64,000 bases of DNA, taken from the NCBI GenBank assembly GCA_019448385.1, contig JAGTXO010000001.1, positions 372,001 to 436,000 on the forward strand, read 5' to 3'. The notes beneath the pieces were generated by a model, which saw only the letters and a list, made by a program, of their open reading frames with translations, made no database searches and was not told the DNA's origin. Position numbers and translations under genes: made by a program. Positions 54,101 to 63,662 of the stretch are shown piece by piece. Positions within the stretch are counted from its first letter, which is position 1. Every line of letters starts with the position of its first letter. Source of the DNA: Diacronema lutheri. Lineage: Eukaryota; Haptophyta; Pavlovophyceae; Pavlovales; Pavlovaceae.

Positions 54101-54303
54101 GCGTGCGCCGGCCGTCCGTCCGCGTTGCGCCTCGCGCGCGCCTGCTTGCTCGTGCGCGCGAGGCCGTCGCGTGGCGGTGGCGGCAGCGTGGCGAGGAAGC
54201 GCGCGGCGGGCGGCGGCGCGCGCACGCCGCGCTGCCGCCGTGCGATGGCCGCGAGCCGCCGGCCCGCCGCGCTGCCGCCCGCGCCGACGTGCTGCCGGCG
54301 GCC

Positions 54304-54470
54304 GAGCGCCGCCGGTGGCGGCGGCGGCGGCGGCGCGGCGGCGGGCGGCGGCGCGACGGCGGGCGGCGGCGCGGCGGCGGGCGGCGGCGCGGCGGTGGGC
54401 GGCGGCGCGGCGGCGGGCGGCGGCGCGGCGGCGGGCGGCAGCGGCGGCGGCGCGGCGGCGACGGCAGCAC
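54304..54470 (-). repeat. Pro/Ala coding minisatellite
   Basis: Imperfect 24-bp repeats of GGCGGCGCGGCGGCGGGC type encode AAPPPA repeats in the chromodomain protein. Confidence 0.8.
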
Positions 54471-55330
54471 CAGTCGGCTTGTCCGCCCACGCACCCGAGA
54501 CTCTGTCCCAGACCTTGCCCCATGGCGCGCGCCCACGCGGCCGCGCGAACTGCCCCGGCTCGAGCGCCTGGCCGCGCTTGGCGGCGGCGGCGGCGGCAGG
54601 GGGCGGGCGGCCGGCGCGCCAGTCGAAGACAGGTGCAACCGTGGCGGCAGGCGCCGAGTGCCGCGCGTCGGTCACAGAGCGCGTGGTGCGCGCGGCGACC
54701 GTGGCACGCCTGGCGGGCGGGCGGTGAGCAGCGCCCGCCGGCGCGCCGGCGGGCGCGGCCGCCTCGAGCCCGGCGGAGGCGCCGCGCTTGCGCTTGCGCG
54801 TGCCGCCGCGCGTGCGCCTGCGCGCGCGCCCGCCGCGCGCCCGTTCGGCCTGCGCGTCGCCAGCCGCGTCGCCGGCCGCGTCGCCGCGCCGCACGTAGAC
54901 GACCGCGAACGCCTCCTCGCCGGTCCCGTCGACGCCGCCGCGCGCGCGGCGCAGGACCGACCGCCACTGCAGCCGCCGCGCGCGGCCGGGCTCGCACGCA
55001 AACCAGCGCCCACCGCGCCTGACGACGGCCACAAAGTCGTCGTCGCGCCGCCCGCGCCGGCGCGTGCGCAGCAGCACGCACTGCACGTCGAGCCAGCCCT
55101 CGTGCCAGTCGGCCGTGCTGGGGGCGACGCGAATCGACTGCGGGAGCTCGACGCCAAAGCCGGCGAGGCGCACGATGTGCGCGACGATGACGCTCGAAAT
55201 GGCGGGGGCGCTCGACGGGTCGCCCGCTGCAGCGAGCACCGCCCCGCCCCAGTGCTCACGCGTGACGCAATCCGCGTCCTCGACGTGCACGTGCGCCACG
55301 CTCGCGCCGAGCTGGTGCAGCAACGCGCAG

Positions 55331-57055
55331 ATGTCGGCGTCGACCGTCCTCGCCGCGAGCGCCATCTGGGTGACGCTTTCGGATGACGAGCGCAAGGAGC
55401 TGCGCGCGCGGCTCAAGGCGCTGGACCTGCGCGACCACGATGGCGAGCCGATCAAGTGGACAGGCACAAACGGCAACACCCCGCCGATGTCGGACGTGCG
55501 CGTCAGGTACGCGGTCTTTGCGACGCGCTTCGACATCTCCAACCGCGTCTTCGACTACGCCGGGCGCGAGCGGCCGCCGGCCGATCTGCCGTGGCACGCG
55601 CGGCGCTCGTGGGTTGGCCTCGCGCCGCTGCCGCGCGTGCCGCTCCCGGGCCGGCAGCCCGTCAAGTCGGTGGTGACAGATGGCGTCGCCGTGCACGCCG
55701 TCGGGACCGTCCTCGTGCCGAAGGCGCAGGCGCCGGCCGGCGGCTCGGGCGTCCTGCACCGCTGGCGCCGGCCGGACGGGCGCATCGCCGTCGCGCTCGG
55801 CTCCGAGCTGCGGCGGGCGATCGACGTCGAGGCGGCGGTCGTCGTCGCGGCCGACCCGAACATGGGCAACATCACCACCTACTCTGCGCACGTCGGGCGG
55901 GCGGCCGTCTGGCGGCAGTTCACGCAGCGCGCGCGCGCGCGCGCCGCGGGCTTTGCGCGCGAGACGGCCAAGACCAACGCGGCGCGGCGGCGCGTGCGCA
56001 AGGACGGGCGCGGCGAGGAGTTCAGCGTGGAGGCGGACGAGGCGCGGCTTGGCGAGGCGCACAGCGCCAAGGTGCTCGGCGAGGGCGAGTTCCACGCCTT
56101 CCACCGCGAGAGCGCGCGGGTGCGCGAGCGCGCCGCCGAGCACGTGTACGACGCGCCGGCGCGCCGGAAGGAGCGCTGGCGGCGCGACAGCGGCGGGCGG
56201 TCCAACGCGGCGCGCGTCGCCGAGGCGCTCATCGCGGCGCACTGTGTCGACGGCGTGACGCGCGACCGGCTGCTCGTGTGCGTGGGCAAGTGGCTGCGCG
56301 ACCACAAGGGCGCGCAGCCCAAGGGCGCGCCGCCCGCCTTCCAGGTGGGGCTGCTGCGCGAGCTGCGGCGGCGCGGCGTCGCGGCCGTCTTCGTGCCCGA
56401 GCCGTACACGTCGATGCACTGCTCGATGCCGCGGCTCGCCAAGGGCGGCAGGCTGCAGCGCTGCGGCGCGGAGCTCGCGCAGAACCCGCGCCTGCCCGTG
56501 GCAAAGGGCGGCACGCGCACGGTGCACGCGCTCGTCATCTGCCCGGCGTGCAACGGCGGCAAGAAGCCCGTGCACCGCGACTACAACGCCGCGCGCAACA
56601 TCTTCTACGACGTGCACGACATGGCGGCGCACGCGGCCGGGCGCGACACCACGTCGACGCCTGAGCGCTTTGCCCTCGTGCTCGCCTGGTGGGCGCGCGG
56701 CGAGGTGTGGGAGCGTGAGGAGCGCATGGTGCACGGCGAGGGCGACGACTGCGACGACGAGTGCGACGGCGACGACGAGGGCGACGACGAGGGCGACGAC
56801 GACGACGACGACGATGGCAGCGGCGACGGCGGCGGCGGCGAGGGCGAGGGCGACGGCGACGGCGACGGAGGCGGCGGCGGCGACGACGACGATGACGGCG
56901 GGGGAGGCGGCGGCGGCGACGGCGGTGGCGACGACGGCGGCGGGCGCGGCGGCGGTGGCGGCGGCGGCTCTCGCGCCCGCACCCCCGCCCGCGGAGCTGC
57001 CAGCGCCAGTGCCGGCGGCGGCAGCGCGCGCGGGCCGAAGCGCGGCCGGCGTTGA
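55331..57055 (+). CDS. Fanzor (eukaryotic TnpB-like) nuclease, copy B
   Basis: 574 residues from the ATG at 55331 (MSASTVLAASAIWVTLSDDE). RuvC-I D175 is in VVVAADPNMGNITTYSA. LLVCVGKWLRDHKG and FQVGLLRELRRRGVAAVFVP lead to E357 in VPEPYTSMHC. Zinc-ribbon cysteines are C364, C378, C404 and C407 (ICPACNGG), and RuvC-III D417 is in VHRDYNAARNIFYD. The glutamate sits in the TSxxC position, as in copy A. The tail is an acidic Asp/Gly run of about 60 residues, then Gly-rich and a basic end (GPKRGRR). The N-terminus is short compared with copy A. Its first 35 bases overlap the 5' end of the divergent chromodomain gene, so one of the two starts may be wrong. Overall similarity to copy A is low outside the motifs, so the two are not recent duplicates. 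Confidence 0.85.
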   Translation: MSASTVLAASAIWVTLSDDERKELRARLKALDLRDHDGEPIKWTGTNGNTPPMSDVRVRYAVFATRFDISNRVFDYAGRERPPADLPWHARRSWVGLAPLPRVPLPGRQPVKSVVTDGVAVHAVGTVLVPKAQAPAGGSGVLHRWRRPDGRIAVALGSELRRAIDVEAAVVVAADPNMGNITTYSAHVGRAAVWRQFTQRARARAAGFARETAKTNAARRRVRKDGRGEEFSVEADEARLGEAHSAKVLGEGEFHAFHRESARVRERAAEHVYDAPARRKERWRRDSGGRSNAARVAEALIAAHCVDGVTRDRLLVCVGKWLRDHKGAQPKGAPPAFQVGLLRELRRRGVAAVFVPEPYTSMHCSMPRLAKGGRLQRCGAELAQNPRLPVAKGGTRTVHALVICPACNGGKKPVHRDYNAARNIFYDVHDMAAHAAGRDTTSTPERFALVLAWWARGEVWEREERMVHGEGDDCDDECDGDDEGDDEGDDDDDDDGSGDGGGGEGEGDGDGDGGGGGDDDDDGGGGGGGDGGGDDGGGRGGGGGGGSRARTPARGAASASAGGGSARGPKRGRR

Positions 57056-57910
57056 CGCACGGCCGAGCCGCGCAGCGGTCGACGCTTTGCGGGCTCTGCC
57101 CAGGTCGCGCGCGGCTGGCGACGCGTGCCGCGCGCGGCACGACCGTGCACGCCGCCACCCGTGGCCGAGCGCGCCGCACCAGCCGGCCCGCTCCAACCGC
57201 CGTGCGGATCACGGACGCTCGCTACGGCTCGTCGGCGCGCGTCACCTGCGCCGGCGGCCACGGCGCCGTCTGCTCCGGCCTCGTCGCGAGCAGCCCGACC
57301 GCTGCTCGCCGCCCGCACGCCGCCGCAGCAACGCTGCGCGTCGTGCTCCCCCGCTCGCCAAACGCGAAGAGCTCCCTCACAAGGACGTCCTTCCGAACGG
57401 CCCGCGCTGCACTCGGGGCGCGATCGTGCCCCTGATCGGATTTGGCTTGACCATCTATACGCCGCGCGCGCCATGTTCGCGCTTGTCGTACCCCTCGCCT
57501 GCGGCAAAAAAAATTGGCGTCGCCCGATTTCAAAGTCGCGATCTGCGGCGACTCCCTCTCGCGCACGCCACCAACGCCGCGCCTGGCGCTCGTCACGGAC
57601 GGCCTGCTGCGCGCGCACGCGCTCCGGCGGCTGGACGCGGCCGGCGAAGCCTCACAGCCGCCCTTCCCGCTCAACACCGATCTCCTGACCCCCCCCCCCC
57701 CCCCCCTTGCGCGCCCAGCGCCCCACGCGCCGAACCGCCCCGCCCCGCAGCCCGCCCGCCGCTGCCGCCGCCGCCGCCGCCGCGCCGGCAGCAGGTGCTC
57801 TCCACATCGACGCAGGCGTCCACGTCGGTCTGCACGCCATGGTGTGGCCTGGCGCCGCGGCAGCGCCTGTCCGCGCGCAATCTGTGGCGCCGTACAATAC
57901 CATACTCACT
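57056..57910. other. Region 3' of Fanzor B, no clear gene
   Basis: A plus-strand stretch after an A8 run (57511-57518) reads SPDFKVAICGDSLSRTPPTP and LVTDGLLRAHALRRLDAAG, which could be coding, but it runs into a C18 tract (57690-57707) with no start or stop that fits. By analogy with TnpB, the sequence just after 57055 is where a Fanzor guide RNA would be encoded; I did not find one dominant hairpin. Confidence 0.35.
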
Positions 57911-58370
57911 CTGCGCCGGCACCGCGAACAACGTACTTTTCGCCCCGGTCGGTGGGTTTGGGGGCGGCGGGGCGCGCGTGCGCGGCCACGCGGCCAGCAT
58001 CGCGGCGCTTGCCACGCTGGCGGCGGGTGGCGGTGCGCTTGGCGGCGGCGGCAGGGGGCTGCGACGCGGCGGGGAGGGCGGCGGCTCGCTGGCGGCGGGC
58101 GTCGCGCTCTGCAGCGGCGGCGGGCGGCTTGGCGACGTGGCAGGCGGCGGCTCGGGGGTGGCGGTCGTCGCCGACGATCTTCGGGCCTCGGCGTGCGCGT
58201 GCGCGTCGGCCGGTGGTGTGGTTGACGGCGGCCACCGGTGCGGCGGCGCGCGGGCGGCGGCGCGCGGTGGCTAGGCGCGTGTGGGCCTTTGGGCCTGCTC
58301 CGCCTGGCGCCTCGCTGCGCACTTCCTGACCCCATCTGTTGGCCCGTCGGAAGCGTCGTTAGTATAAAAG
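57911..58370 (+). mobile_element. R3 repeat, copy 1
   Basis: Starts CTGCGCCGGCACCGCGAACA and ends with the tail GTCGGAAGCGTCGTTAGTAT followed by AAAAG. It shares about 450 bp with copy 3. An open frame runs through (NVLFAPVGGFGGGGARVRG) but the repeats look non-coding. The 3' half is the sequence found inserted in repeat A. Confidence 0.75.
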
Positions 58371-58494
58371 TGCACAGGGTCGACGCCCTGATTTCGGCCT
58401 GATGTTGCGTGCGCCCTTTCGCTCGCTCCGTTTGTCCAGCCTCGGCCCCGTGCGCGCCCCTCCTGCGGACCCGCCTGTAAGCGTCGTTAGTTGG

Positions 58495-58612
58495 CCGCGT
58501 TCCGCGCGCCCCGCCGCCCCTGCCCATCGACTGCGCCGGCACCGCGAACAACGTACTTTTCGCCCCGGTCGGTGGGTTTGGAGGTGGCGGGGCGCGCGCG
58601 CACGGCCGCACG
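58495..58612 (+). mobile_element. R3 repeat, partial copy 2 (5' part)
   Basis: Has the 5' leader CCGCGTTCCGCGCGCCCCGC and the same GAACAACGTACTTTTCGCCC segment as copy 3, then diverges after about 115 bp. Confidence 0.65.
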
Positions 58613-58683
58613 AGCGACGGCGGCGTGGCCTTCTCTACGACGAAACCTTCGCTTGCGACGGCTGCGCCCTCGCGCTCTGCTGG

Positions 58684-59180
58684 CCGCGCTCCGCGCGCCC
58701 CGCCGCCCCTGCCCATCGACTGCGCCGGCACCGCGAACAACGTACTTTTCGCCCCGGTCGGTGGGTTTGGGGGTGGCGGGGCGCGCGTGCGCGGCCACGC
58801 GGCCAGCATCGCGGCGCTTGCCACGCTGGCGGCGGGTGGCGGTGCGCTTCGCCGCGGCGACAGGGGGCTGCGACGCGGCGGGGAGGGCGGCGGCTCGCTG
58901 GCGGCGGGCGTCGCGCTCTGCAGCGGCGGCGGGCGGCTTGGCGACGTGGCAGGCGGCGGCTCGGGGGTGGCGGTCGTCGCCGACGATCTTCGGGCCTCGG
59001 CGTGCGCGTGCGCGTCGGCCGGTGGTGTGATTGACGGCAGCCACCGGTGCGGCGGCGCGCGGGCGGCGGCGCGCGGTGGCTAGGCGCGTGTGGGCCTTTG
59101 GGCCTGCTCCGCCTGGCGCCTCGCTGCGCACTTCCTGACCCCATCTGTTGACCCGTCGGAAAGCGTCGTTAGTATAAAAG
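58684..59180 (+). mobile_element. R3 repeat, copy 3 (longest)
   Basis: Runs from the CCGCGCTCCGCGCGCCCCGC leader through the whole copy 1 sequence to GTCGTTAGTATAAAAG at 59180. A second tail-like unit with GTCGTTAGTACAAAAGTAAC follows to about 59217, so the 3' end carries short tandem tail repeats and no poly(A). Confidence 0.75.
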
Positions 59181-59312
59181 TAACTCTGTAAGCGTCGTTA
59201 GTACAAAAGTAACTCATAAAGCGCGCGGCGGCAAAAGCCTCTCGAGACTCTACCGACTTTTTTCCTTCCGTCCGGCCGGCCCGTCCTCGGCCGCGAGCGC
59301 GCTGCCTGCACC

Positions 59313-60665
59313 ATGGTGCGCCGCGTCCTCGCCGGCGACGCGGCGACGTCCAACATTCTGCTGCAGAACGTGCGCGAGCTCGCACGACCGCTCGCCACGC
59401 CGTCCGACCTTGACCCGCTCCTCCAGCGTGTCGGCGATGCGCGCGTTGTCATGCTCGGCGAGGCGTCGCACGGCACGCGCGAGTTTTACAAGTGGCGCAC
59501 AGCCATCACGCAGCGGCTCGTCGAGGAGAAGGGCTTCCGTTTCGTCGGCGTCGAGGGCGATTGGCTCGACTGCTACCGCGTCAACCGCTACGTCAAGGGC
59601 TACGCGGGCGCCGCGCCCGACGCGTCGTCCGCGCTCGAAACGTTCCGCCGCTGGCCGACGTGGATGTGGGCCAACGAGGAGGCGCGCGAGCTGGTCGAGT
59701 GGATGCGCGCGCGCAACGAGGGGCGACCCGAGGCGGAGCGCGTTGGCTTCTACGGCCTCGATGTGTACGGCCTCTGGGACTCGCTTCGCGCGCTCGTCAA
59801 GTTCCTCAAGGAGCGCGACGCGCCCGCATCGCATGCGGCGCAGAGCGCGCTCCGGTGCTTTGAGCGGTTTGGCGAAGACGTCCAGGACTACGCGCGCGCG
59901 ACGGTGCTTGTGCCGGCGTCGTGCGAGAAGGAGGCGGTTGACCTGCTTCGGCGCGTGCGCGAGGCCGGCCTTGCGCCCAAGGCCGACGGCGATGAGGGTC
60001 GCGAGGCGCCGCTCGCTGCCGAGCTCAACGCGATGGTCGTGCGCAACGCTGAGGCGTACTATCGCACGATGGTGCGGAGCAACGCGCAGTCGTGGAACAT
60101 TCGCGACGGGCACATGACCGACACGCTCGACAAGCTGCTTGACCACCACGGCCCGTCGGCCAAGGCGATCGTCTGGGCGCACAACACGCACATTGGCGAC
60201 GCGCGCTACACCGACATGGCGCAAGATAAGGAGATCAACCTCGGCCAGCTCGGGCGTGAGAGGTACGGCGAGGAGGACGTTGTGCTCGTCGGCTTCGGCA
60301 CGCACCGCGGCGAGGTCATTGCCGGCGGCGCGTGGGACGACCCGTGGCAGGCGATGCGCGTGCCCGAAGCGCGGGACGGCAGCTGGGAGGATGTTGTCCA
60401 TCGCGCGACGGACGGCGCGGACGCGCTGATTGTCATGCCCAAATCCAAGCCTGCTGCGGGTGAGCTGTGCGCGTGGCGCGGCAACCGCGCGATCGGTGTG
60501 GTCTACCAGCCACACTTCGAGCACCTCGGCAACTACGTGCCGACTGTCCTCGCCAAGCGGTACGACGCGCTCGTCTTCATCGACCGCACGCACGCCCTCC
60601 GCCCGCTCTTCGCGCCGGACGCGGCCGAGCTGCTCGAAGAAGAGACCTACCCGCACGGCGTTTGA
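59313..60665 (+). CDS. Erythromycin-esterase-family hydrolase
   Basis: 450 residues, no intron. Family motifs: LGEASHGTREFYKWR (E50, H53), VGVEGDW (E81), RWPTWMWANEEARELVEWMR, VGFYGLDVYGLWDS, and AIVWAHNTHIGDARYTDM near residue 288. The arrangement of the first glutamate/histidine and the WAHNxHxGD motif matches the EreA/EreB and related family. In bacteria some members hydrolyse macrolide lactones, but most are uncharacterised; substrate and drug relevance here are unknown. The ATG at 59313 has a good CACCATGG context. Its codon use looks like its neighbours, so any bacterial transfer would be old. It lies between R3 repeats and the SET/MYND gene. Confidence 0.92.
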   Translation: MVRRVLAGDAATSNILLQNVRELARPLATPSDLDPLLQRVGDARVVMLGEASHGTREFYKWRTAITQRLVEEKGFRFVGVEGDWLDCYRVNRYVKGYAGAAPDASSALETFRRWPTWMWANEEARELVEWMRARNEGRPEAERVGFYGLDVYGLWDSLRALVKFLKERDAPASHAAQSALRCFERFGEDVQDYARATVLVPASCEKEAVDLLRRVREAGLAPKADGDEGREAPLAAELNAMVVRNAEAYYRTMVRSNAQSWNIRDGHMTDTLDKLLDHHGPSAKAIVWAHNTHIGDARYTDMAQDKEINLGQLGRERYGEEDVVLVGFGTHRGEVIAGGAWDDPWQAMRVPEARDGSWEDVVHRATDGADALIVMPKSKPAAGELCAWRGNRAIGVVYQPHFEHLGNYVPTVLAKRYDALVFIDRTHALRPLFAPDAAELLEEETYPHGV

Positions 60666-60925
60666 AATTCAACCGGGATGCTGGTGTCAGCTCGCGCTTC
60701 TTCGTTGCCGGCGCGCGCTCGCGCGCGTGCAAGGAGGATGCTTGATCATGCGTTCACTGTGCTTTGTGCGCGTGCTTTGTGCAATGGGCGTTGGCCGTTT
60801 GGGACGGCCCTCGGTCACGGCCTCAGACCTCCAGCAATCCAGCCTGTGTCGACTTGTCGTGGCCCGTGGTTGCGACTGTGAAGACGACAGGGGACCCCCG
60901 CCCAAATCATGCCTGCTGGCTCGCC

Positions 60926-62314
60926 ATGGAGGCCCATGTGCGCATCGAGGGCTCACCCGGCTCGAGGCGAGCAGTGGCGCGAGGGCCGCTGCCTGCGGGC
61001 ACGCTCGTCCTGTGCGAGCCAGCCGCAGCGGCCGTGCTTCGCCGCGAGCGCTGGCACATCCACTGCTTGTCGTGCTGGACGCGGCTGCCGACGGGCGCGC
61101 CCAGGCTACGCTGCTCGAGATGCCGACTGGCGCACTTTTGCGACGCGCGCTGCCAGGCGAGGGCGTGGAAGGCCGCTCACAGGGCCGAGTGCGCCGCGTT
61201 CGCCAACCTCGCGCGCGCTGCCGCGGCCGCCGAGCTTGACAGCGGGTACGTGGCGCTTGCGGAGGACGCGCTGCTCGTCGGCAGGCTTGTGCGCCGCTGG
61301 GCGAGCCTGGACGAGCAGGCGCGCGGGGCGCTCGGCGCGCTGTGCGAGGCGCCCGCGCCGCGGCTCGCGCAGGCAGAACTGGTCGCGCGCACCGCCGCCG
61401 ACGCCGGCCTCCTCGATCTGCCGCCGACCGGCGGCCCGCCACGCGTGGCTGACGGCTCGTCGTTCGCGCTTGCCGCACAGCTCGCGCGCGCGTTCGACGC
61501 GAATAACTTTGGCGTGCTCGCGCCGCTCGGCGGCGGCGTGCTCGGCGCGGCAAGCTTCCCGCTCTCGGCGATTCTCAACCACTCATGCGAGCCCACGTGC
61601 GCCCTCGCGCACGACCTCGAGGCGGGCAGCGAGACGGACGTGCGCCAAGCGGTGCGGACGATCGTGCCCGTGCGTGCCGGCTGCGAGCTGACGCACGCCT
61701 ACGTGGACACGTCGCTCGGCGCGGCGCGGCGCAGACAGCTGCTGCGCACGGGCTGGGGTTTTGAGTGCGCCTGCGCGCGCTGTGCCGCCGCCGACGCTGG
61801 CGACCCTGGCGAGCGCGCGCTTGACGCGCCGAACGTTCACGATGCCGCCGCCGAACGCTCGCTCGCTGACGCGTCGAGAGCGCACGCGGCCGCCATTGCG
61901 TGCGACGAGCCGGCGGAGGAGCGCGCGCTCCTGCACCGCGCACTCCGCCTTCGCCGGCAGCACCTCGCCCCGCAGCACGCGCACGTGCGCGAGCTGCACG
62001 CCGCGCTGCTCGCATGTGAGCTGGCGGACGGCAACCGGCGCGCCGCGCGCGCGCACGCAGACGAGCTTGTTCGCAGCGCGCGCATCGCGTTTGGCGCGCG
62101 CCCATGCGCGTCGTTCGCCATGCTTCTGCTCACCGCGGCAGAGCTGTGGAGCGCGGACGCGACGGTTGACGTCGACGCGTGCGCGCGTGCGTGCGCGCTC
62201 GGCTGTGAGGCGCGCGCGCTCCTTACGCTCACACATGGCGAGTCGCACCCACTCACGCGGCAGGCAGGTCTCAGGTGCGCTGCAAGATTCGACGCCTCGA
62301 CGTACTGCAAATAG
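60926..62314 (+). CDS. SET and MYND domain (SMYD-type) protein
   Basis: 462 residues. The SET domain is split by a MYND zinc finger at C47-C89 (CLSCWTRLP...RCSRCRLAHFCDARCQARAW...HRAEC), as in SMYD proteins. The SET core has FPLSAILNHSCEPTCALAHD (N218-H219-S220-C221) and ELTHAYVD near 251-258, then a post-SET FECACARC. The C-terminal 150 residues are helical, TPR-like (LRLRRQHLAPQHAHVRELHA). SMYD enzymes methylate lysines of histones or other proteins. The first ATG in frame is 60926; the frame is open further upstream. The 260 bp to the previous gene show no feature. Confidence 0.9.
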   Translation: MEAHVRIEGSPGSRRAVARGPLPAGTLVLCEPAAAAVLRRERWHIHCLSCWTRLPTGAPRLRCSRCRLAHFCDARCQARAWKAAHRAECAAFANLARAAAAAELDSGYVALAEDALLVGRLVRRWASLDEQARGALGALCEAPAPRLAQAELVARTAADAGLLDLPPTGGPPRVADGSSFALAAQLARAFDANNFGVLAPLGGGVLGAASFPLSAILNHSCEPTCALAHDLEAGSETDVRQAVRTIVPVRAGCELTHAYVDTSLGAARRRQLLRTGWGFECACARCAAADAGDPGERALDAPNVHDAAAERSLADASRAHAAAIACDEPAEERALLHRALRLRRQHLAPQHAHVRELHAALLACELADGNRRAARAHADELVRSARIAFGARPCASFAMLLLTAAELWSADATVDVDACARACALGCEARALLTLTHGESHPLTRQAGLRCAARFDASTYCK

Positions 62315-62476
62315 CCGGGGGTGGTTGAAGCTCAAGGCTTCCCGCCCACCACGCCTGACGCCAGTGCGCCATCGCCACGGGGTCGCCTTCGCCACGGGGT
62401 CGCATGCGCTCCCGAGCTGCTTTCCGGCCGCCGCGTGTGCTGACGCGTTCGAAGCGCGCGACAAAGAAGCCACCGC

Positions 62477-62532
62477 CACTGAGTGTCCCGCGAGACCGTG
62501 CACCGCACTGAGTGTCCCGCGAGACCGTGCAC
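62477..62532. repeat. 28-bp tandem duplication
   Basis: The sequence CACTGAGTGTCCCGCGAGAC-CGTGCAC occurs twice in a row in the gap between the SET/MYND gene and the zinc-finger gene. Confidence 0.85.
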
Positions 62533-62604
62533 CAGGCTCGCGGGCGTCGAGGTGTCGCACGCCGATCGCGCGAAGGCGCTCGTCCAGGAGTGACCTGCCC
62601 TTCG

Positions 62605-62907
62605 TCACACAGCGGCCTCCGTGCGATCGGCGCGTGACACGTCTCGTGCACACTCTCGGCGGGGATCGCATATCTTGCACAGGCCCGGAATATGCGCAAG
62701 ATATGCGGGGCATATGCGCTCTTCCTTCTTGCGCTGGTTAAAGTTGATCAGTTTTTGCCTGTGCTTCTGCGTGCGCATGTGCTGCGAGATCAGGTGCGCT
62801 GCATTGGTGACCTTGCAGCAGCAGGCCACGCAGAACAGCTCGCCCGTCACGGGGTCCGCGCGCAAAGACTGGCCCGGATAGGCCGAGATGCGCAGCCCGT
62901 TGAAAAT
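62605..62907 (-). CDS. C2H2 (U1-type) zinc-finger protein, terminal exon
   Basis: The frame reads LIFNGLRISAYPGQSLRADP then a zinc finger CVACCCKVTNAAHLISQHMR ending TQKHRQKL: C-x2-C-x13-H-x5-H, the spacing of U1/matrin-type fingers that bind RNA or DNA. KINFNQRKKEERI-like basic sequence and a short tail lead to a TGA at 62605. The last exon contains CKICDPRREC, a possible extra metal site. Earlier exons lie upstream on the minus strand (62.9-63.46 kb) but I cannot fix the junctions. Function unknown. Confidence 0.55.
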   Translation of the reverse strand: MFNGLRISAYPGQSLRADPVTGELFCVACCCKVTNAAHLISQHMRTQKHRQKLINFNQRKKEERICPAYLAHIPGLCKICDPRRECARDVSRADRTEAAV

Positions 62908-63457
62908 GAGTCAATTCCGACACCGCCGCTGTAGCCGCCGTCTGCGCCGCTCGCCGCGCACAGCGGGCGAGGAGCGAAAAAATCGATCATCGCGGACTTG
63001 CGCTTGGCGGAAAGTTTCAGGGCGGGTTCGGGAGGGCGAGACGCACGCGAGAGATGACCCCACGTGCGCCAGCGTTCGCCATGTGACGATTTGTCAAAGC
63101 GCACCCTCGTGTGCCCGCCAGGGCCGCGGTAGCTTTCGTCGCTCGAGCAAAGCGACGTGACCAGGCCCGTGCCGAGGACCTCGTCGATCACTTGGTCACC
63201 GACGCAGAATGGGCAGCCGCCAGTCAACCGCAACCAAAGCGCCGGCTAGAACGGCAGGGATGGCCGATGAGTGCGGGTGCGCGCTGTCGCCGGCCAGCGC
63301 CGCGAAGAACTCCGGGTCGATCTCCTCCATCGCGCTTTCACTAGCGGCGATCTCCGCTTCGATTTCCGGAAAAAAAATGTTTTTCGGAGGCGCTAATTTT
63401 AAATTCCTTTCTTGCACTGGCCACCTCAGTGTCTTTGACACGCGCCCACACTGACAT
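62908..63457 (-). CDS. Upstream exons of the zinc-finger gene, limits uncertain
   Basis: Coding-like pieces on the minus strand are KLSAKRKSAMIDFFAP near 63.0 kb, GGCPFCVGDQVIDEVLGTGL near 63.2 kb, and IEAEIAASESAMEEIDPEFF near 63.35 kb. They are in different frames, so introns are needed. IDFFAP after a basic stretch resembles a PCNA-interacting motif but lacks the usual glutamine. An ATG at 63457 could be the start. Confidence 0.35.
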
Positions 63458-63528
63458 TTCCGCGGCGACCCCAGATATGCGGACGCATATGCGTCGCATA
63501 CCTCCCCCCCCGATAGCCGAGAATTATA

Positions 63529-63581
63529 CTAACGGCGCTTACGTCAGGACAGCGGGGTCAGCACCAGCTGCGGGGGAATCG
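63529..63581 (-). mobile_element. 53-bp R3 micro-copy with 14-bp target duplication
   Basis: Flanked by AGCCGAGAATTATA at 63515-63528 and 63582-63595. On the minus strand the insert ends CTGACGTAAGCGCCGTTAG, matching the R3 tail in the repeat A insertion. It is a severely 5'-truncated copy. Confidence 0.7.
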
Positions 63582-63662
63582 AGCCGAGAATTATATGCGC
63601 TATATCTCAGCTGGGGTAAAGTCGGGCGGCCATGCTGGTGCGAGCCGGAAGACGTACTCAGG

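Noticed and set aside
57911-59180. R3 frames as a protein-coding gene family
   Set aside because: All three frames and the antisense stay open equally, and the sequence is low-complexity Gly/Ala or Arg/Ala; no start or domain is conserved.
62990-63020. PCNA-interacting (PIP) box in the zinc-finger gene
   Set aside because: IDFFAP fits the hydrophobic part but the conserved glutamine is missing and the exon limits are unknown.
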